Source of the DNA: Chrysaora quinquecirrha
Taxonomy: Eukaryota > Cnidaria > Scyphozoa > Semaeostomeae > Pelagiidae
DNA: 64,000 bases
Assembly: GCA_014526335.1 (NCBI GenBank)
Contig: JACTAT010000024.1
Location: 1,398,329 to 1,462,328, forward strand
Direction: 5' to 3'
Position numbers and translations under genes: made by a program. This document shows, piece by piece, positions 1-13,100 of the stretch. The number at the start of each line of letters is the position of its first letter. Position 1 is the stretch's first letter. The notes under the pieces were generated by a model. That model was not told where the DNA came from, made no database searches, and saw nothing but the letters and a program-made list of their open reading frames with translations.

Positions 1-3000
1 CCACTTATCCCCTTATCCACTTATCCACTTATCCACTTACCCACTTATCCACTTATCCACTTATCCACTTATCTACTTATCTATTTATCCACTTATCCAA
101 TTATCCACTTATCCATTTACCCACTTATCCACCCATCCACTTATCCCCTTATCCACTTGTCCCTTATCCACTCATCCACTAATCCACTTATCCACTTATC
201 CACTTACCCACTTATCCAGTTACCCACTATCCACTTAGCCACTCTATCCACTTATCGTAACATCCACTTATCCACTTATCCACTTACCCACTTACCCACT
301 TATCCCCTTATCCCTTATCCACTTATCCACTTATCCATTTATCCACTTATCCACTTATCCACTTATCCACTTATCCACTTATCCATTTATCCACTTATCC
401 ACTTATCCACTTATCCACTTATCCACTTATCCACTTATCCACTTATCCACTTATCCACTTATCCACTTATCCACTTATCCACTTATCCACTTATCCACTT
501 ATCCACTTATCCACTTATCCACTTATCCACTTATCCACTTATCCACTTACTTATCCACTTATCCACTTATCCACTTATCCACTTATCCACTTATCCACTT
601 ATCCACTTATCCACTTATCCACTTATCCACTTATCCACTTATCCACTTATCCACTTATCCACTTATCCACTTATCCACTTATCCACTTATCCACTTATCC
701 ACTTATCCACTTATCCACTTATCCACTTATCCACTTATCCACTTATCCACTTATCCACTTATCCACTTATCCCTTATCCACTTATCCACTTATCCACTTA
801 TCCACTTATCCACTTATCCACTTATCCACTTATCCACTTATCCACTTATCCACTTATCCACTTATCCACTTATCCACTTATCCACTTATCCACTTATCCA
901 CTTATCCACTTATCCACTTATCCACTTATCCACTTATCCACTTATCCACTTATCCACTTATCCCTTATCCACTTATCCACTTATCCACTTATCCACTTAT
1001 CCACTTATCCACTTATCCACTTATCCACTTATCCACTTATCCACTTATCCACTTATCCCTTATCAACTTATCCACTTATCCACTTATCCACTTATCCACT
1101 TATCCACTTATCCCTTATCCACTTATCCCCTTATCCACTTATCCACTTATCCACTTATCCACTTATCCACTTACCCATCCACTTATCCACTTATCCACTT
1201 ATCCACTTATCCACTTATCCACTTACCCCTTATCCACTTATCCACTTATCCACTTATCCACTTATCCACTTATCCACTTATCCACTTATCCACTTATCCA
1301 CTTATCCACTTATCGTAATATCCACTTATCCACTTACCCACTTATCCACTTATCCACTTATCCACTTATCTAATATCCACTTATCCACTTATCCACTTAT
1401 CCACTTATCCACTTATCCACTTATCCACTTATCCACTTATCTACTTATCTACTTATCCACTTATCCACTTATCCCCTTATCCACTCATCCACTCCAATCC
1501 ACTTATCCACTTATCCACTTATCCACTTATCCACTTATCCACTTATCCACTTATCCACTTATCTTATCCACTTATCCACTTATCCACTTACCCACTTATC
1601 CACTTATCCACTTATCCACTTATCCCTTATCCACTTATCCACTTATCCACTTATCCACTTATCCACTTATCTACTTATCCACTTATCCACTTATCCACTT
1701 ATCCACTTATCCACTTATCCACTTATCCACTTATCCACTTATCCACTTATCCACTTATCCACTTATCCACTTATCCACTTATCCACTTATCCACTTATCT
1801 ACTTCTCCACTTATCCACTTATCCACTTATCCACTTATCCACTTATCCACTTATCCACTTATCCACTTATCCACTTATCCACTTATCCACTTATCCACTT
1901 ATCCACTTATCCACTTATCCACTTATCCACTTATCCACTTATCCACTTATCCACTTATCCACTTATCCACTTATCCACTTATCCCCTTATCCACTTATCC
2001 ACTTATCCACTTATCCACTTATCCACTTATCCACTTATCCACTTATCCACTTATCCACTTATCCACTTATCCATTTATCCACTTATCCACTTATCCACTT
2101 ATCCACTTATCCACTTATCCACTTATCCACTTATCCACTTATCCACTTATCCACTTATCCACTTATCCACTTATCCACTTATCCACTTACTCACTTATCC
2201 ACTTATCCACTTATCCACTTATCCACTTATCCACTTATCCACTTATCCACTTATCCACTTATCCACTTATCCAATTATCCACTTATCCACTTATCCACTT
2301 ATCCACTTATCCACTTATCCACTTACCCACTTATCCACTTATCTGCTTATCAACTTATCCACTTATCCACTTATCCACTTATCCACTTATCCACTTATCC
2401 ACTTATCCACTTATCCCCTTATCCACTTATCCATTTATCCACTTATCCACTTATCCACTTACCCACTTATCCACTTATCCACTTATCCACTTATCCACTT
2501 ATCCACTTATCCACTTATCCACTTATCCACTTATCCACTTATCCACTTATCCACTTATCCACTTATCCACTTATCCACTTATCCACTATCCACCCACTTA
2601 TCCACTTATCCACTTATCCACTTATCGTAACTTATCCACTTATCCACTTATCCCACTTATCCACTTATCCACTTATCCACTTATCGTATCCACTTATCCA
2701 CTTATCCACTTATCCACTTACCCACTTACCCACTTATTCACTTATCCACTTATCCACTTATCCACTTATCTACTTATCCCTTATCCACTTGTCCCCTTAT
2801 CCACTCATCCACTAATCCACTTATCCACTTATCCACTTATCCACTTATCCACTTATCCACTTATCCACTTATCCACTTATCCACTTATCGTAATATCCAC
2901 TTATCCACTTATCCACTTACCCACTTATCCACTTATCCACTTATCCACTTATCCCCTTATCCACTTATCCACTTATCCACTTATCCACTTATCCACTTAT

Positions 3001-5104
3001 CCACTTATCCACTTATCCTTACTTATCCACTTATCCCTTATCCACTAATCCATTTATCCACTTATCGACTTATCCACTTACCCACTTATCCACTTATCCA
3101 CTTATCCACTTATCCTCTTATCCACTTATCCACTTATCCACTTATCCACTTATCCACTTATCCACTTATCCACTTATCCACTTATCCACTTATCCACTTA
3201 TCCACTTATCCACTTATCCACTTATCCACTTATCCACTTATTCACTTATCCACTTATCCACTTATCCACTTATCCACTTATCCACTTATTCACTTATCCA
3301 CTTATATCCACTTATCCACTTATTCACTTATCCACTTATTCACTTATCCACTTATCCACTTATTCACTTATCCACTTATCCACTTATTCACTTATCCACT
3401 TATCCACTCATCCATTTATCCACTTATATCCACTTATCCACTTATTCACTTATCCACTTATTCACTTATCCACTTATCCACTTATTCACTTATCCACTTA
3501 TATCCACTTATCCACTTATTCACTTATCCACTTATCCACTCATCCATTTATCCACTTATATCCACTTATCCACTTATTCACTTATCCACTTATATCCACT
3601 TATCCACTTATTCACTTATCCACTTATTCACTTATATCCACTTATCCACTTATTCACTTATCCACTTATTCACTTATCCACTTATCCACTTATTCACTTA
3701 TCCACTTATCCACTTATTCACTTATCCACTTGTCCGTTAATTCACTGATCCAATGACCCACCTCCCAAGTTATCTTCTTATATTAATTTTTCCACTTATA
3801 TACTTAATCACATATCTTCTTGTCAACTTATATCCATTTATCCAGTTATGCGGTCATTCATCTACTTATTCACTTATCCACTTATCCACTTATTCTCTTA
3901 CCCACTTATCCACCTATTCACTTATCCACTTATATCCACTGAACCATTTATTCAATTATCCACTTATCCACTTATCCAATTATCCATTTATCCACTTATC
4001 CACTTATCCATATTCCTTATCAACTTATCCACTTATCCACTTATCCATTTATCCACTTATATCCACTTATCCTCTTATCCACTTATCCACTTATCCTCTT
4101 ATCCACTTATCCACTTATTCCACGATTATCCACTTATCCACTTATGACCCACTTATCCTTATTACTTATTCACTTATCCACTTATCCACTTATCCACTTA
4201 TCCACTTATCCACTTATCCCTATCTTATCCTTACTTATATCCACTTATCCACTTATAATCATCCTTATCCACTTATCCACTTATCCACTTATCCACTTAT
4301 CCACTTATCCACTTATCCACTTATCCACTTATCCATATTCATTTATTCATTTATCCACTTATCCACTTACCCACTTATCCACTTATCCACTTATCCACTT
4401 ATCCACTTATCCACTTATCCACTTATCTACTAATCCACTTACCCACTTATCCACTTATCCACTTATCCTCTTATCCACTTATCCACTTACCCACTTATCC
4501 ACTTATCCACTTATCTACTTATCCACTTACCCACTTATCCACTTATCCACTTATCCTCTTATCCACTTACCCACTTATCCACTTATCCACTTATCCTCTT
4601 ATCCACTTATCCACTTACCCACTTATCCACTTATCCACTTATCTACTTATCCACTTATCCACTTACCCACTTATCCTCTTATCCACTTATCCACTTATCC
4701 ACTTTTCCACTTATCCACTTATCTACTAATCCACTTACCCACTTATCCACTTATCCACTTATCCTCTTATCCACTTATCCACTTACCCACTTATCCACTT
4801 ATCCACTTATCTACTTATCCACTTATCCACTTACCCACTTATCCACTTATCCACTTATCCACTTATCCACTTATCTACTAATCCACTTACCCACTTATCC
4901 ACTTATCCACTTATCCTCTTATCCACTTATCCACTTACCCACTTATCCACTTATCCACTTATCTACTTATCCACTTATCCACTTACCCACTTATCCTCTT
5001 ATCCAGTTATCCACTTATCATCTTATCTACTTATCCACTTATCCACTTGCCCACTTATCCACTTGCCCACTTATCCACTTATCCACTTACCAACTTATCC
5101 ACTT
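1..5104. repeat. Tandem array of an 8-bp unit, TTATCCAC
   Basis: About 5.1 kb made almost wholly of the octamer TTATCCAC, over 600 copies. Variants include TTACCCAC, TTATCTAC, TTATTCAC and TTATCCTC, and local 1-4 base slips. The core (300-3050) is very uniform. From 3240 to 3720 TTATTCAC alternates with TTATCCAC, and from 4430 to 5000 TTACCCAC, TTATCTAC and TTATCCTC recur at regular spacing, so younger sub-arrays exist. Because 8 is not a multiple of 3, any plus-strand frame gives the same eight-residue peptide repeat (HLSTYPLI) and stays open for kilobases; this is a by-product and not a gene. The array starts before the window. Confidence 0.97.
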
Positions 5105-5247
5105 AAACGTAATGCCGAAAGGTAATCCACTAATCTACTTAACGTCGTGTAAACGTATTGCCAGAGAACCAGAACTGGCTCTAGATGGGACCAGAGCCAA
5201 TCATCCATAGTAAAAATGAAAATGGATTTCTCTTTCTTTCTAAACAG

Positions 5248-5464
5248 ATTGGTTATCAAATGGTTGCAGATACATTGGTGATGTAAGTGGCTATCGAAAA
5301 TGCCGATGCAACCATCTGACGAACTTCGCGATTCTACTTGATGTTGGTGGTAGTTCTCCTATTACGCCTACAGCAAAATTTGCATTAAACATTATCACTT
5401 ATATTGGATGTGGAGTGTCTCTTGCTGCTCTTATAATCACAATTTTCATTCACGTTTTATTCAG
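5248..5464 (+). CDS. Adhesion G-protein-coupled receptor, single internal exon (GPS motif and TM1)
   Basis: A 217-bp exon between an acceptor (ctaaacag at 5240-5247) and a donor (gtatgt at 5465). It has two leading and two trailing bases outside whole codons. The peptide starts W-L-S-N-G-C, has the paired cysteines of the GPCR proteolysis site as CRCNHLTNFAILLDV, then a short linker and a hydrophobic stretch (KFALNIITYIGCGVSLAALI) fitting the first membrane helix. In this family the GAIN domain cleaves itself between Leu and Thr of HLT, and the new N-terminus acts as a tethered agonist; both residues are present. The upstream ectodomain is beyond the 8-bp array and the other six helices are not found, because the sequence runs into the homopolymer block at 6155. 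The subfamily cannot be told from this exon. Confidence 0.85.
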
Positions 5465-6154
5465 GTATGTAATAGACTTGTCACATGTAATAGACTTATT
5501 GTTATTGAATCTATGCTGGATGCTCAAACCTAGACTTACTACATGAGTCGTAGTTATCGCTATTGAATTGAATTGCTGGACGCTCAAACTAACTGTAGCG
5601 AACAATAACAACATCAATTCAATTCAATGTGAGCGAAAGTTAGGGACTTGGGAAGAAAGTCTAGCTCAAACCGCTCTGAGCAAACAGCTGTAGGGTTGTT
5701 GTTGTTGTTGTTGTTGTTGTTGTCGTTGTTGTTCACGAAGAGTGGGACTCATGTAGTAAGTCGAGCTACATAATGCGTAGATAGACTGATTCCCTGAGTC
5801 CTAGTTGTCGCTCATCAAACCGAGATAAACACCAAACCGAGATCACTCAAACAGAATTTGAGCGTCCACCAGTGGAACTCATTAGCGATACCTATACCTC
5901 GGGTAATAGTAAGTCTAAAATATGTTTTTAATGAGAAACTGGTTTATTGGAAACCTAGATCTAAGGACCCTCAAAATTTAAGAAACTTTTCGAACTAGAT
6001 CAACATCATTAGGAAATCTCGGAAATTCAAATCCTTTTCGTAAAGTTGTGAACATTTGTGTACACGAAAAATGACATTTGAGTCCATTATTTGCAAAATT
6101 AAGAAATATGCTAAGAAACCTTATGTATATGACCAAAAGTATACGCCGTTAATT
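5465..6154. other. Intronic or intergenic sequence with a (GTT)n microsatellite and dispersed repeats
   Basis: No exon is recognisable here. A (GTT)n run lies at 5695-5733. The stretch around 5480-5790 has opposing TAGACTTATT-like ends and shares its AACAGCTGT and CTCAGAG words with the foldback element at 41063-41194, so it is probably a diverged larger relative. From 5920 to 6000 the words GGAAACC, CTAGATCTA and TTTAAGAAACT match 42640-42690. Confidence 0.5.
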
Positions 6155-6795
6155 TTTTAAAAAAAAAAAATTTCCCAAAAAAAATTTCCTTTAAAAAAAA
6201 AAAAACCCAAAAAACCCCAAAAAATTTGGCCCAAAAATTTTTAAAACCCTTTTTTAAAAAAAAAAAAATTAAAAAATTTTTAAAAATCCCAAAAAATTTT
6301 TTGGGGTTTTTTGGGATTTAAAAAAAAAAAAAAAAATTTTTAAAAATTAAAAAAAGGGTTTTAAAATTTTCCAAAAAGGGGAAAAAAAATTTCCCAAAAA
6401 AAGGGGGAAAAAAAATTTTTTTTTAAAAAAAACCCCAAAAAAAATTAAAAACCTTCAAAACCCCTTTGGGGGGAAAAAATTTTTTTTCCCTTTTAAAAAA
6501 AAAAAAAAAATTTCCCCAAAAAACCCCTTTTTTTTAAAAAAAAAAAACCCAAAAATTTTTTTTTTTCCCCCCAAAATTTTTTAAAAAATTTAAAAAAAAA
6601 AAAAAAAAATTTCCCAAAAAAAAAAATTTTTTTTAAAAAATTTTTAAAAAAAAAATTTTTAAAAAAATTTTCCCCCAAAAAACCCAAAAAAAAATTTTTT
6701 TTTCAAAAAGGAAAAAAAAAGGGGTCCCCAAAAAAAAACCCCTTTTTTAAAAAAAAAAAAAAAAAAAACCCGGGGGTTTTTTTTTAAAAAAAGGG

Positions 6796-6826
<31 letters not shown>

Positions 6827-8150
6827 CCCAAAAAAAAAAACCCCTTTTCTTTTAAAAAAAAAAAAATTTTTTTTAAAAAAAAATTTTTTTTTTAAAAAAA
6901 AAAAAATTTTTCAAAAACCCCGGAAAGCCCCTTTTTAAAAAAAAATTTTTTTAAAATTTTTTAAAAAAAAAAAAAAATTTTTCCCCAAAAAAAAAAAATT
7001 TTTTCCGGGCCAAAAAAAAAAAATTTTTCCTCCAAAATTTTCCAAAAAAAAAAAAAAAAATTTGGAAAAGGGGAAAACTAATTTTAAAAATTTAAAAATT
7101 TTTTAAAAAATTTAAAAAAAAAAATTTTAAAAAAAAAAAAATTTCCCAAAAAACCCAAAAAATTTGGCCCAAAAACCCCAAAAAAAAAATTTTTTTTCCC
7201 CAAAAAAAATTTTTCAAAAAAATCCCAAAAATAAAAACCCCGAAACCCAAAAGGGAAAAAATTTTTTTAAAAAATTTTAAAAAAGGGGAAAAAAAAAAAT
7301 TTTTTTAAAAAAAAAAAAAAAAAAGGGGTTAAAATTTTTTCCCAAAAAAAAAAAAAATTTTTTTCCAAAAAAAATTTTTTAAAAAAAAAAAATTTTAAAA
7401 ATTTTTTAAAAAACCCAGGGAAAAAAAAAACCCAAAAAAAAGGGGAAAAAATTTTTTTTAAAAAAAAAACCCCAAAAAAAAAAAAAGGCCAAAACCTTCC
7501 AAAAAAATTTAAAACCCAATTTTTTTTTTTAAAAAAAATCCAAAAACCTTTTTAAAAAAAAAAAGGGGGTTTTTTAAAAATTTTAAAAAATTTCCCAAAA
7601 AAAAAAAAAAATCCAAAAAAAGGGAAAAAAAAAAGGGGGTTTCCCAAAAATTTTTTTAAAAAATTTTTAAAAAATTAAAAAAAAAACCCCCCTTTTAAGG
7701 GGAAATTTTTTCCCAAAAAAAAAAAAAAATTTTTTAAAAAAAAACCCAAAAAAAGGCCAAAACCCCAAATTTCCCAAAATTTTTCAAAAAAACCAAAATT
7801 TTAAAAAAAATTTTTTTTAAAAAAAAGGGTTTTTTTCCCGAAAAAATTTCCTTGGGGAAATTTTAAAAATTTTTAAAAATTTTTTAAAAAAAAAAAAAAT
7901 TTTTTTTAAAAAATTTCCCAAAAAAAAACCCCCCAAAGGGAAAAATTTTTTAAAAAAAAAAAAACCTCCCCCTTTTTTAAAAAAAAACCCCCCCAAAAGG
8001 GTTTTAAAAAAATTTTTTTAAAAATTTGCAAAAAAAATTTTAAAAAAAAAAGGGGAAAAAATTTTTTTTTTAAAAAAAAAAAAAAAGGCCAAAAAAATTT
8101 TTAAAAAAAACCCCCAAAAAATTTTAAAAAAAAATTTTTTTAAAAAAAAA
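6155..8150. other. Homopolymer-run block, probable consensus or assembly artefact
   Basis: About 2 kb in which nearly every base sits in a run of three or more identical bases, dominated by A and T runs broken by CCC, CCCC, GGG and GGGG. Isolated single bases are almost absent, unlike natural low-complexity DNA and unlike every other repeat in this window. It begins abruptly inside ordinary sequence and ends inside the PUS3 coding sequence, where the inverted duplication also starts. Short Phe/Lys-rich reading frames inside it have no meaning. The true sequence here is unknown. Confidence 0.85.
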
Positions 8151-8151
8151 T

Positions 8152-8967
8152 TAAACCAACTAAAAAGAACTGAGACCATGCAGCGCACTTGGTGCCAAAG
8201 AAATGCCATTCCACTAATTGTGACTTCAAACATTTGATCTTCAAAATCATCCGAGTCGTTTTTGCCAGCCTGTTTATCTCACATTTGAGGACTTTTCTCA
8301 TAAAATGATTGACATTGTTACCAACATCAACCTTGCAAAAATTCCGGAAATCATGCTCCCCAACAAGTTTATCACAAGCAGAATTCATGACTGAAATATC
8401 AAGACCTGAGGCAGGAAAAAAGTACTTGTATGTTCTTGTCAAGCAGCTGAACCTTGCATCAAAATCGTTAGAAACTTGCCCATGCCAAAATTCTAATTTC
8501 AGGAGGAAGGACTCGGTTCAGAACTTTCACGTAATCTATTGCATTGCCTTTACCCTCTTCTGCAGCCCGTACCTTCAGTGATATTACCTGTCCAAATGCA
8601 CTGACACCCTTATCAGTTCTACCACATCTTGAGTATTCACAACTGTGGCGATCCTTTATTAAGCAGGTCTTGATCAAGGCATCAAAATAGCCTCCTCAAT
8701 CGTGTTATCTGTGTTGTCCTGAAACGCAAAACCTTGATAATCCCAACCAATGTATGTTAGTTTCAATGCAATCTTTTGCTCGTTACAGTTGCTGAATTGG
8801 AAAACTCTTTGCCCTGGCTTCTTATAGGATTTTTCGAGGACTTTTGGGCCATGTTTTTACCTGATTTTTAACTGTTTGTTTGAGGCAATCAACCTTTCAA
8901 CTTTTGCTATTAACTCCTCTTTTGAAAGCTGTGTTAGTTCAAGAGATTCGTCTCTTTCACTTGACAT
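8152..8967 (-). pseudogene. PUS3: tRNA pseudouridine(38/39) synthase, truncated and frame-broken copy
   Basis: The second copy of the gene at 61255-62515, read from the complement of 8967 (MSSERDESLEL start) down to 8152, where it stops inside the homopolymer block just after the HQVRCM segment. Three frame breaks are visible: the same missing T as in the other copy (near 8680), loss of two bases near 8480, and a shortened T run near 8260. The last two are absent from the right-arm copy, and sequencing or consensus error explains them better than decay. The GRTDKG catalytic segment is present. I take this as the other haplotype, or a mis-joined copy, of one real gene. Confidence 0.8.
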
Positions 8968-9112
8968 TTTCCTTTCTTTTCTTGACTTTCTTTTACAATT
9001 GTGAAGAGGACAAGAAATAGCAAGGGTTCAGTGTCAAGCGTGTCCTGTAGATTGATAGATTGATAGATTGATTATGGTTGATGATAGATATCAATTGTCA
9101 AAACAAGGTTGT

Positions 9113-9604
9113 AGCCCTGGCTCACGATCAAACATTGTTTGTCAACATTTGAAGTTTTCATGTCAAGCAAATTATTTTACCGTTTGGCCACGTCGTAAAA
9201 CATTGATCGTCAAACATTTTTTAGAACCTTTCAAATACATTCCTAAGCGATTCTGCTTGACCCCCCGTTTGTCAAGTAATGATTTGTGACGTGTTCAAAC
9301 GGTAAAACATTGTTTGTCAAACATTTGAAGTTTGCATGTCAAACAAAATGTTTTTACCGTTTGGCTAAGTCTTAAAACATTGCTTGTCAAACCTTTTTTT
9401 CTTGCTTCAAGCAAAAAATGTTTTAGAACTTTTTCAAACTTTTCGCTGGCTTTAAGCAAAAAATTGTTTTGAACTTTTCGAAACATTGTTAACATTAACA
9501 ATTATGCTTGTCAAGTAATGCTTTGTGACGTGGCCACACGTTTAAGCATTGATAAACAAATTTCAGATGTTTGGCAAACAATGTTTGATCGTTTGTCCAG
9601 GGCC
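9113..9604. mobile_element. MITE-like foldback element, GGCCCTGG family, compound copy
   Basis: Begins with a diverged terminal segment (CCCTGGCTCACGATCAAAC) and ends with its complement (ATGTTTGATCGTTTGTCCAG followed by GGCC). Inside are several opposed CAAACATT and AATGTTTG words and inner blocks CCGTTTGGC and ACGTC. At 492 bp it is nearly twice the other copies and seems to contain two repeats of the inner unit. It has no coding capacity. Other members: 9690, 29005, 35747 and 43658, the mirrored copies at 60250 and 60613, and a fragment at 62788. Confidence 0.75.
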
Positions 9605-9689
9605 TTCTTCACAGAACAGCGATCTCTATCTAGAGCTCTTTATTCTATGACTGAAATAAATTTTACAAAAACTTATTGATTGCCATTTA

Positions 9690-9968
9690 GGCCCTTGCCA
9701 AATAATCAAACGTTGTTGGTCAAACATTTAACGTTTGCCAATCAAGCGATATGTTTTACCGTTTGGCGACGTCTCAAACAATGCTCTTCAAACATTTTTA
9801 GTATCAAGAGGAAATATTTTGAACTCTTTTTCAAGAAACGACTTGCAAAGATATCTGTTTATTTGTGCTTCGTCGAGAAATTTTTCGTGATGTGGCCAAA
9901 CTTTCAAACATTGTTTGACAGGAGAATTCAAAATGTTTGACAAAATGTTTGATTGTTTGGTCATGGCC
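9690..9968. mobile_element. MITE-like foldback element, GGCCCTGG family
   Basis: A 279-bp copy starting GGCCCTTGCCAAATAATC and ending in the complement (GATTGTTTGGTCATGGCC). The ends pair for more than 40 bases including the AAACGTTG and CAAACATT words. Together with the 9113 copy it fills most of the PUS3-CAMKMT intergenic space. The 147-residue antisense reading frame across it is chance. Confidence 0.75.
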
Positions 9969-10110
9969 TCGTAACCGTGTAGAAAGAAAAGTTGTGGCGC
10001 CCTGTACTTGGCTTCGACAGAATGGCCTAGCCACCGGTTAAGGCGTTCTGTATGCAGCTCTTCAGACTTTTGTACGTTTAGTGAAAAATCAGCAAAGATA
10101 AGCATGCAGT

Positions 10111-13100
10111 ATGGAGGAATATCCTCGTACAGGGCAGGAGAAACCTTCTGCTGCGAAAAAAAGATGGAAAATATTGTCGGAAAGCTTGCTAAAACATAGA
10201 ATTGGGAGGTCGAATGCGGCCGGTGAAACAAATGTTTCTGTCAGACGTTTTCAAGGTTTCGAGATATTCTTATACAAAAAGATTGAGACTGATAATTTGG
10301 GTACTTGGTTCAGTGTTGGTTGCAAAAGTTTAAAAACTATACAAATAAGGTAAATATAAACAACCCAAACAGGTAATGGGTAATGACTGAATGATCAGTA
10401 AAGATGATCAACATATGACAATGATCCTGATGATGATGATCATGTTTAAGGCAAGCAAGATGATTTAGACTTTAATCGTCATCGATCATTATGATCATAA
10501 CATGATCAATATGATCATGATGATGGTTGTGGTGATGGTAAGAATGCTGATGATTATGATTATGATGATTATGATGATGATGATAATGATGGTAATGATG
10601 ATGGTGATGTGATAGTGATGATTACAATGATAATGATAGTGATGATGGTGACGATGATTCTTGGCATATGTTTTAGGCTACTACATGGAAGAGTGGATCC
10701 AGATGTTCTAATTGGCTTCAATAACACTGGGAATGTTTGTAAGTGAATGGACTTGATTGCCTAGAATTTAGTTTTGAGTTGTACAAAACTTCAAAATTTC
10801 AAAAGAAAGGAAAATCACGCTTAGCTAAAAGCTTTTTCTTCTAACACTCCTTGGAGTATAAACATCAGATATGGTCTGCATATACAGTTGATTAAGGCAG
10901 AATATACACCAACGGAGATCAAAATTTACCAAATTAGAAAAGTGAAGCTGGATAGTGTACTGTGTCCACAAGTATGTGAATAGTCTTTTAGCTGCATAAA
11001 ACTTCAGAATTTCTAGGAATAGCTGAAACAACTTTGGAAATGTCCATAGATGTTTCTGCTATTGTTCACAATTTTGGAGCTGGATAACTATTGTGTTTTG
11101 AGCAGCAATCATCTTGTGAAATACAGCAAAATGGCCAATAGAAGTTCATATAGCAATTCATTCCATGAATTAAGTATGTATAAGTGTCACTAATAGAGTT
11201 CCTATTCATTTAACACTGCCGTCACTCAAATTTTCTAGGTATATGGCCAGCAGAAGAGGTAATGACTCGCTACTGTATGAAACTCTCTAATAATTTCAGT
11301 GGAAAAAGAATTTGTGAAATTGGAGGTGGCATGACATCACTTGCTGGACTAGCTGTGAGTTTCTTCTTCTTAGTTTTTATTCAGTGACTTTTCTGCATGG
11401 GCTATTTCTAATATGCAAAACAGGGAATAAGGGAATGATAATTGCAGATTGGGGAACAAGGAAATTTTTATCAGTTCTAAAATCGTTACCAACAACAGCA
11501 ATTAACATAACGTCACCTGGTTCAGACTACGAACGGCATTTTCATTTACTTAGCAGAATAGACTGGAAAGACTATCGTAAATTTTGTCAGAGAAGCCATT
11601 GATCGAAAAAAGAAACATGAAGAACCGTGCAATCATTAAAGTATCTCAAGGGTCCAAGAACTATGGGAATGACATAACATGACATGACATGATATGGTGG
11701 AAAACCTATCAAATAAAAAGACAACGTTAGACATTTCCATTCTCTATTATTCCTTGATTCTCATTACAGGTTTCTGGTTCCCCATTTTAGAGATAGTCAT
11801 ACAAGCAGGAGTGCGAACCAGGTTTTGTTGTTTAAACTTATGGTTTTCTTTTTCCCAGCTTGCTGGAAATGTTGATGCAAAACTTATTCACCTTACAGAC
11901 GGCAATCAGGAATCTGTCAACAGTATCTTTTCATATTTGCATGTATCTGCATTTCCGTAGTTATACCCCGTTTAGGGTAATTATATCAATTGTGATTTGC
12001 ACTCTTCCTTTATGAGAACATTCATAAATAACTTTTGAAGTATGTCTAAAGAAGTTTAGCTCGAAGTTCTAAAGTTTTTACAAAGCAAAGACTTTTCCTT
12101 TACTTTGAAAAGATATTAAAGATATACTGGAAAGAAACAGAAACCAATTTGTCACAGAAATCGTAACATCTGGGTAATGCTTCATTTTTTAATAGGCATC
12201 TACAGAGTATAAGTAACATATCTTAAATGTTGATGAGGAAGGCACAACATAGCCGAAACACAGATACAGACGAAGGAAAAGAGATGACTTGGAGCGTGAA
12301 GGTCTGACTAAACTAGGAGAGATGTCGCGCGCGACATTAATGTCCCCTCAGTGTCTCCCAGTTAAGCCACCTTGGAAACTTTGTAGCGCGCGACAAAATT
12401 TGTAGCAAGAGACACGCAAATGTTTCTAAGAGACAACAGAAACATTTTTTGTCTCCGCGACTTGAATGACTAAGGGGAACATGTTGCATGTTTACCACCC
12501 TGGGAGACACGCCGAATACAGTGTCGCGCGCGACATGTCTCCTAGTTTAGCCATAACTTTACTCGGCGATTTCATTGAGCTCTATAGCTCAGTGGAAACG
12601 TCGTTGGCTCTCAGATCATACAGTCCAGGTTTGAATTCCATCTATTGTTGTATGCTGCTTGAGGAAAATATATATCCTAGCGTTCATGACATTCATGACA
12701 AATGATATGAACTATATAACGTATTTCTTTTAGGCAGCTTATCTGGGGATCGTCAAATCAAACTGGAAGTAATGAGAAATATGATTTCGTTTTATGCGCT
12801 GATTGGTAAGTTTATATTTACAAGAAATCGAATGTATTTATATTTGAAGCCTTAGTTGTCCATTACTAAGCTTTTCAAAGAATCGTTTTCATTATTTAAA
12901 GATTGCACGCATAGCCATCGGAATCAAGAGCAAAACAGACAGGAACACTTAGGTAGTCCGTCAATTTTTAATGAACTTGAACAGTGCTATTCTCTCTTCG
13001 AAAGCGTGCTTTCTTCTTTAAATTCTCCTTTTTATTCACCGTAAAACTTCTATTTAGCCCCCTAGGTGCTTATAAGTTTCTAAGGCTCTAGGAGGGGGAT

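Larger units (their letters stand above)
8968..10110. promoter_or_regulatory. Divergent intergenic region between PUS3 and CAMKMT
   Basis: PUS3 (minus) and CAMKMT (plus) start 1.14 kb apart and point away from each other, so any promoters must lie here or in the first UTRs. Most of the interval is filled by two copies of a foldback MITE family (9113-9604 and 9690-9968). That leaves only about 145 bp next to PUS3 and 142 bp next to CAMKMT as plain sequence. No TATA box stands out. The mirrored copy is 60108-61254. Confidence 0.5.

Noticed and set aside
157..3048. A 963-codon frame of HLSTYPLI repeats, and similar frames to 4881
   Set aside because: Forced by the octamer array; all three frames give the same peptide and codon changes follow the DNA unit, not protein constraint.
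1..5104. TTATCCAC resembles the bacterial DnaA box (TTATCCACA), suggesting an origin
   Set aside because: The ninth base is T in nearly all copies, spacing is a strict 8 bp, and the rest of the window is animal DNA.
6493..6687. Phe/Lys-rich small proteins in the homopolymer blocks
   Set aside because: Generated by A and T runs in unreliable sequence.
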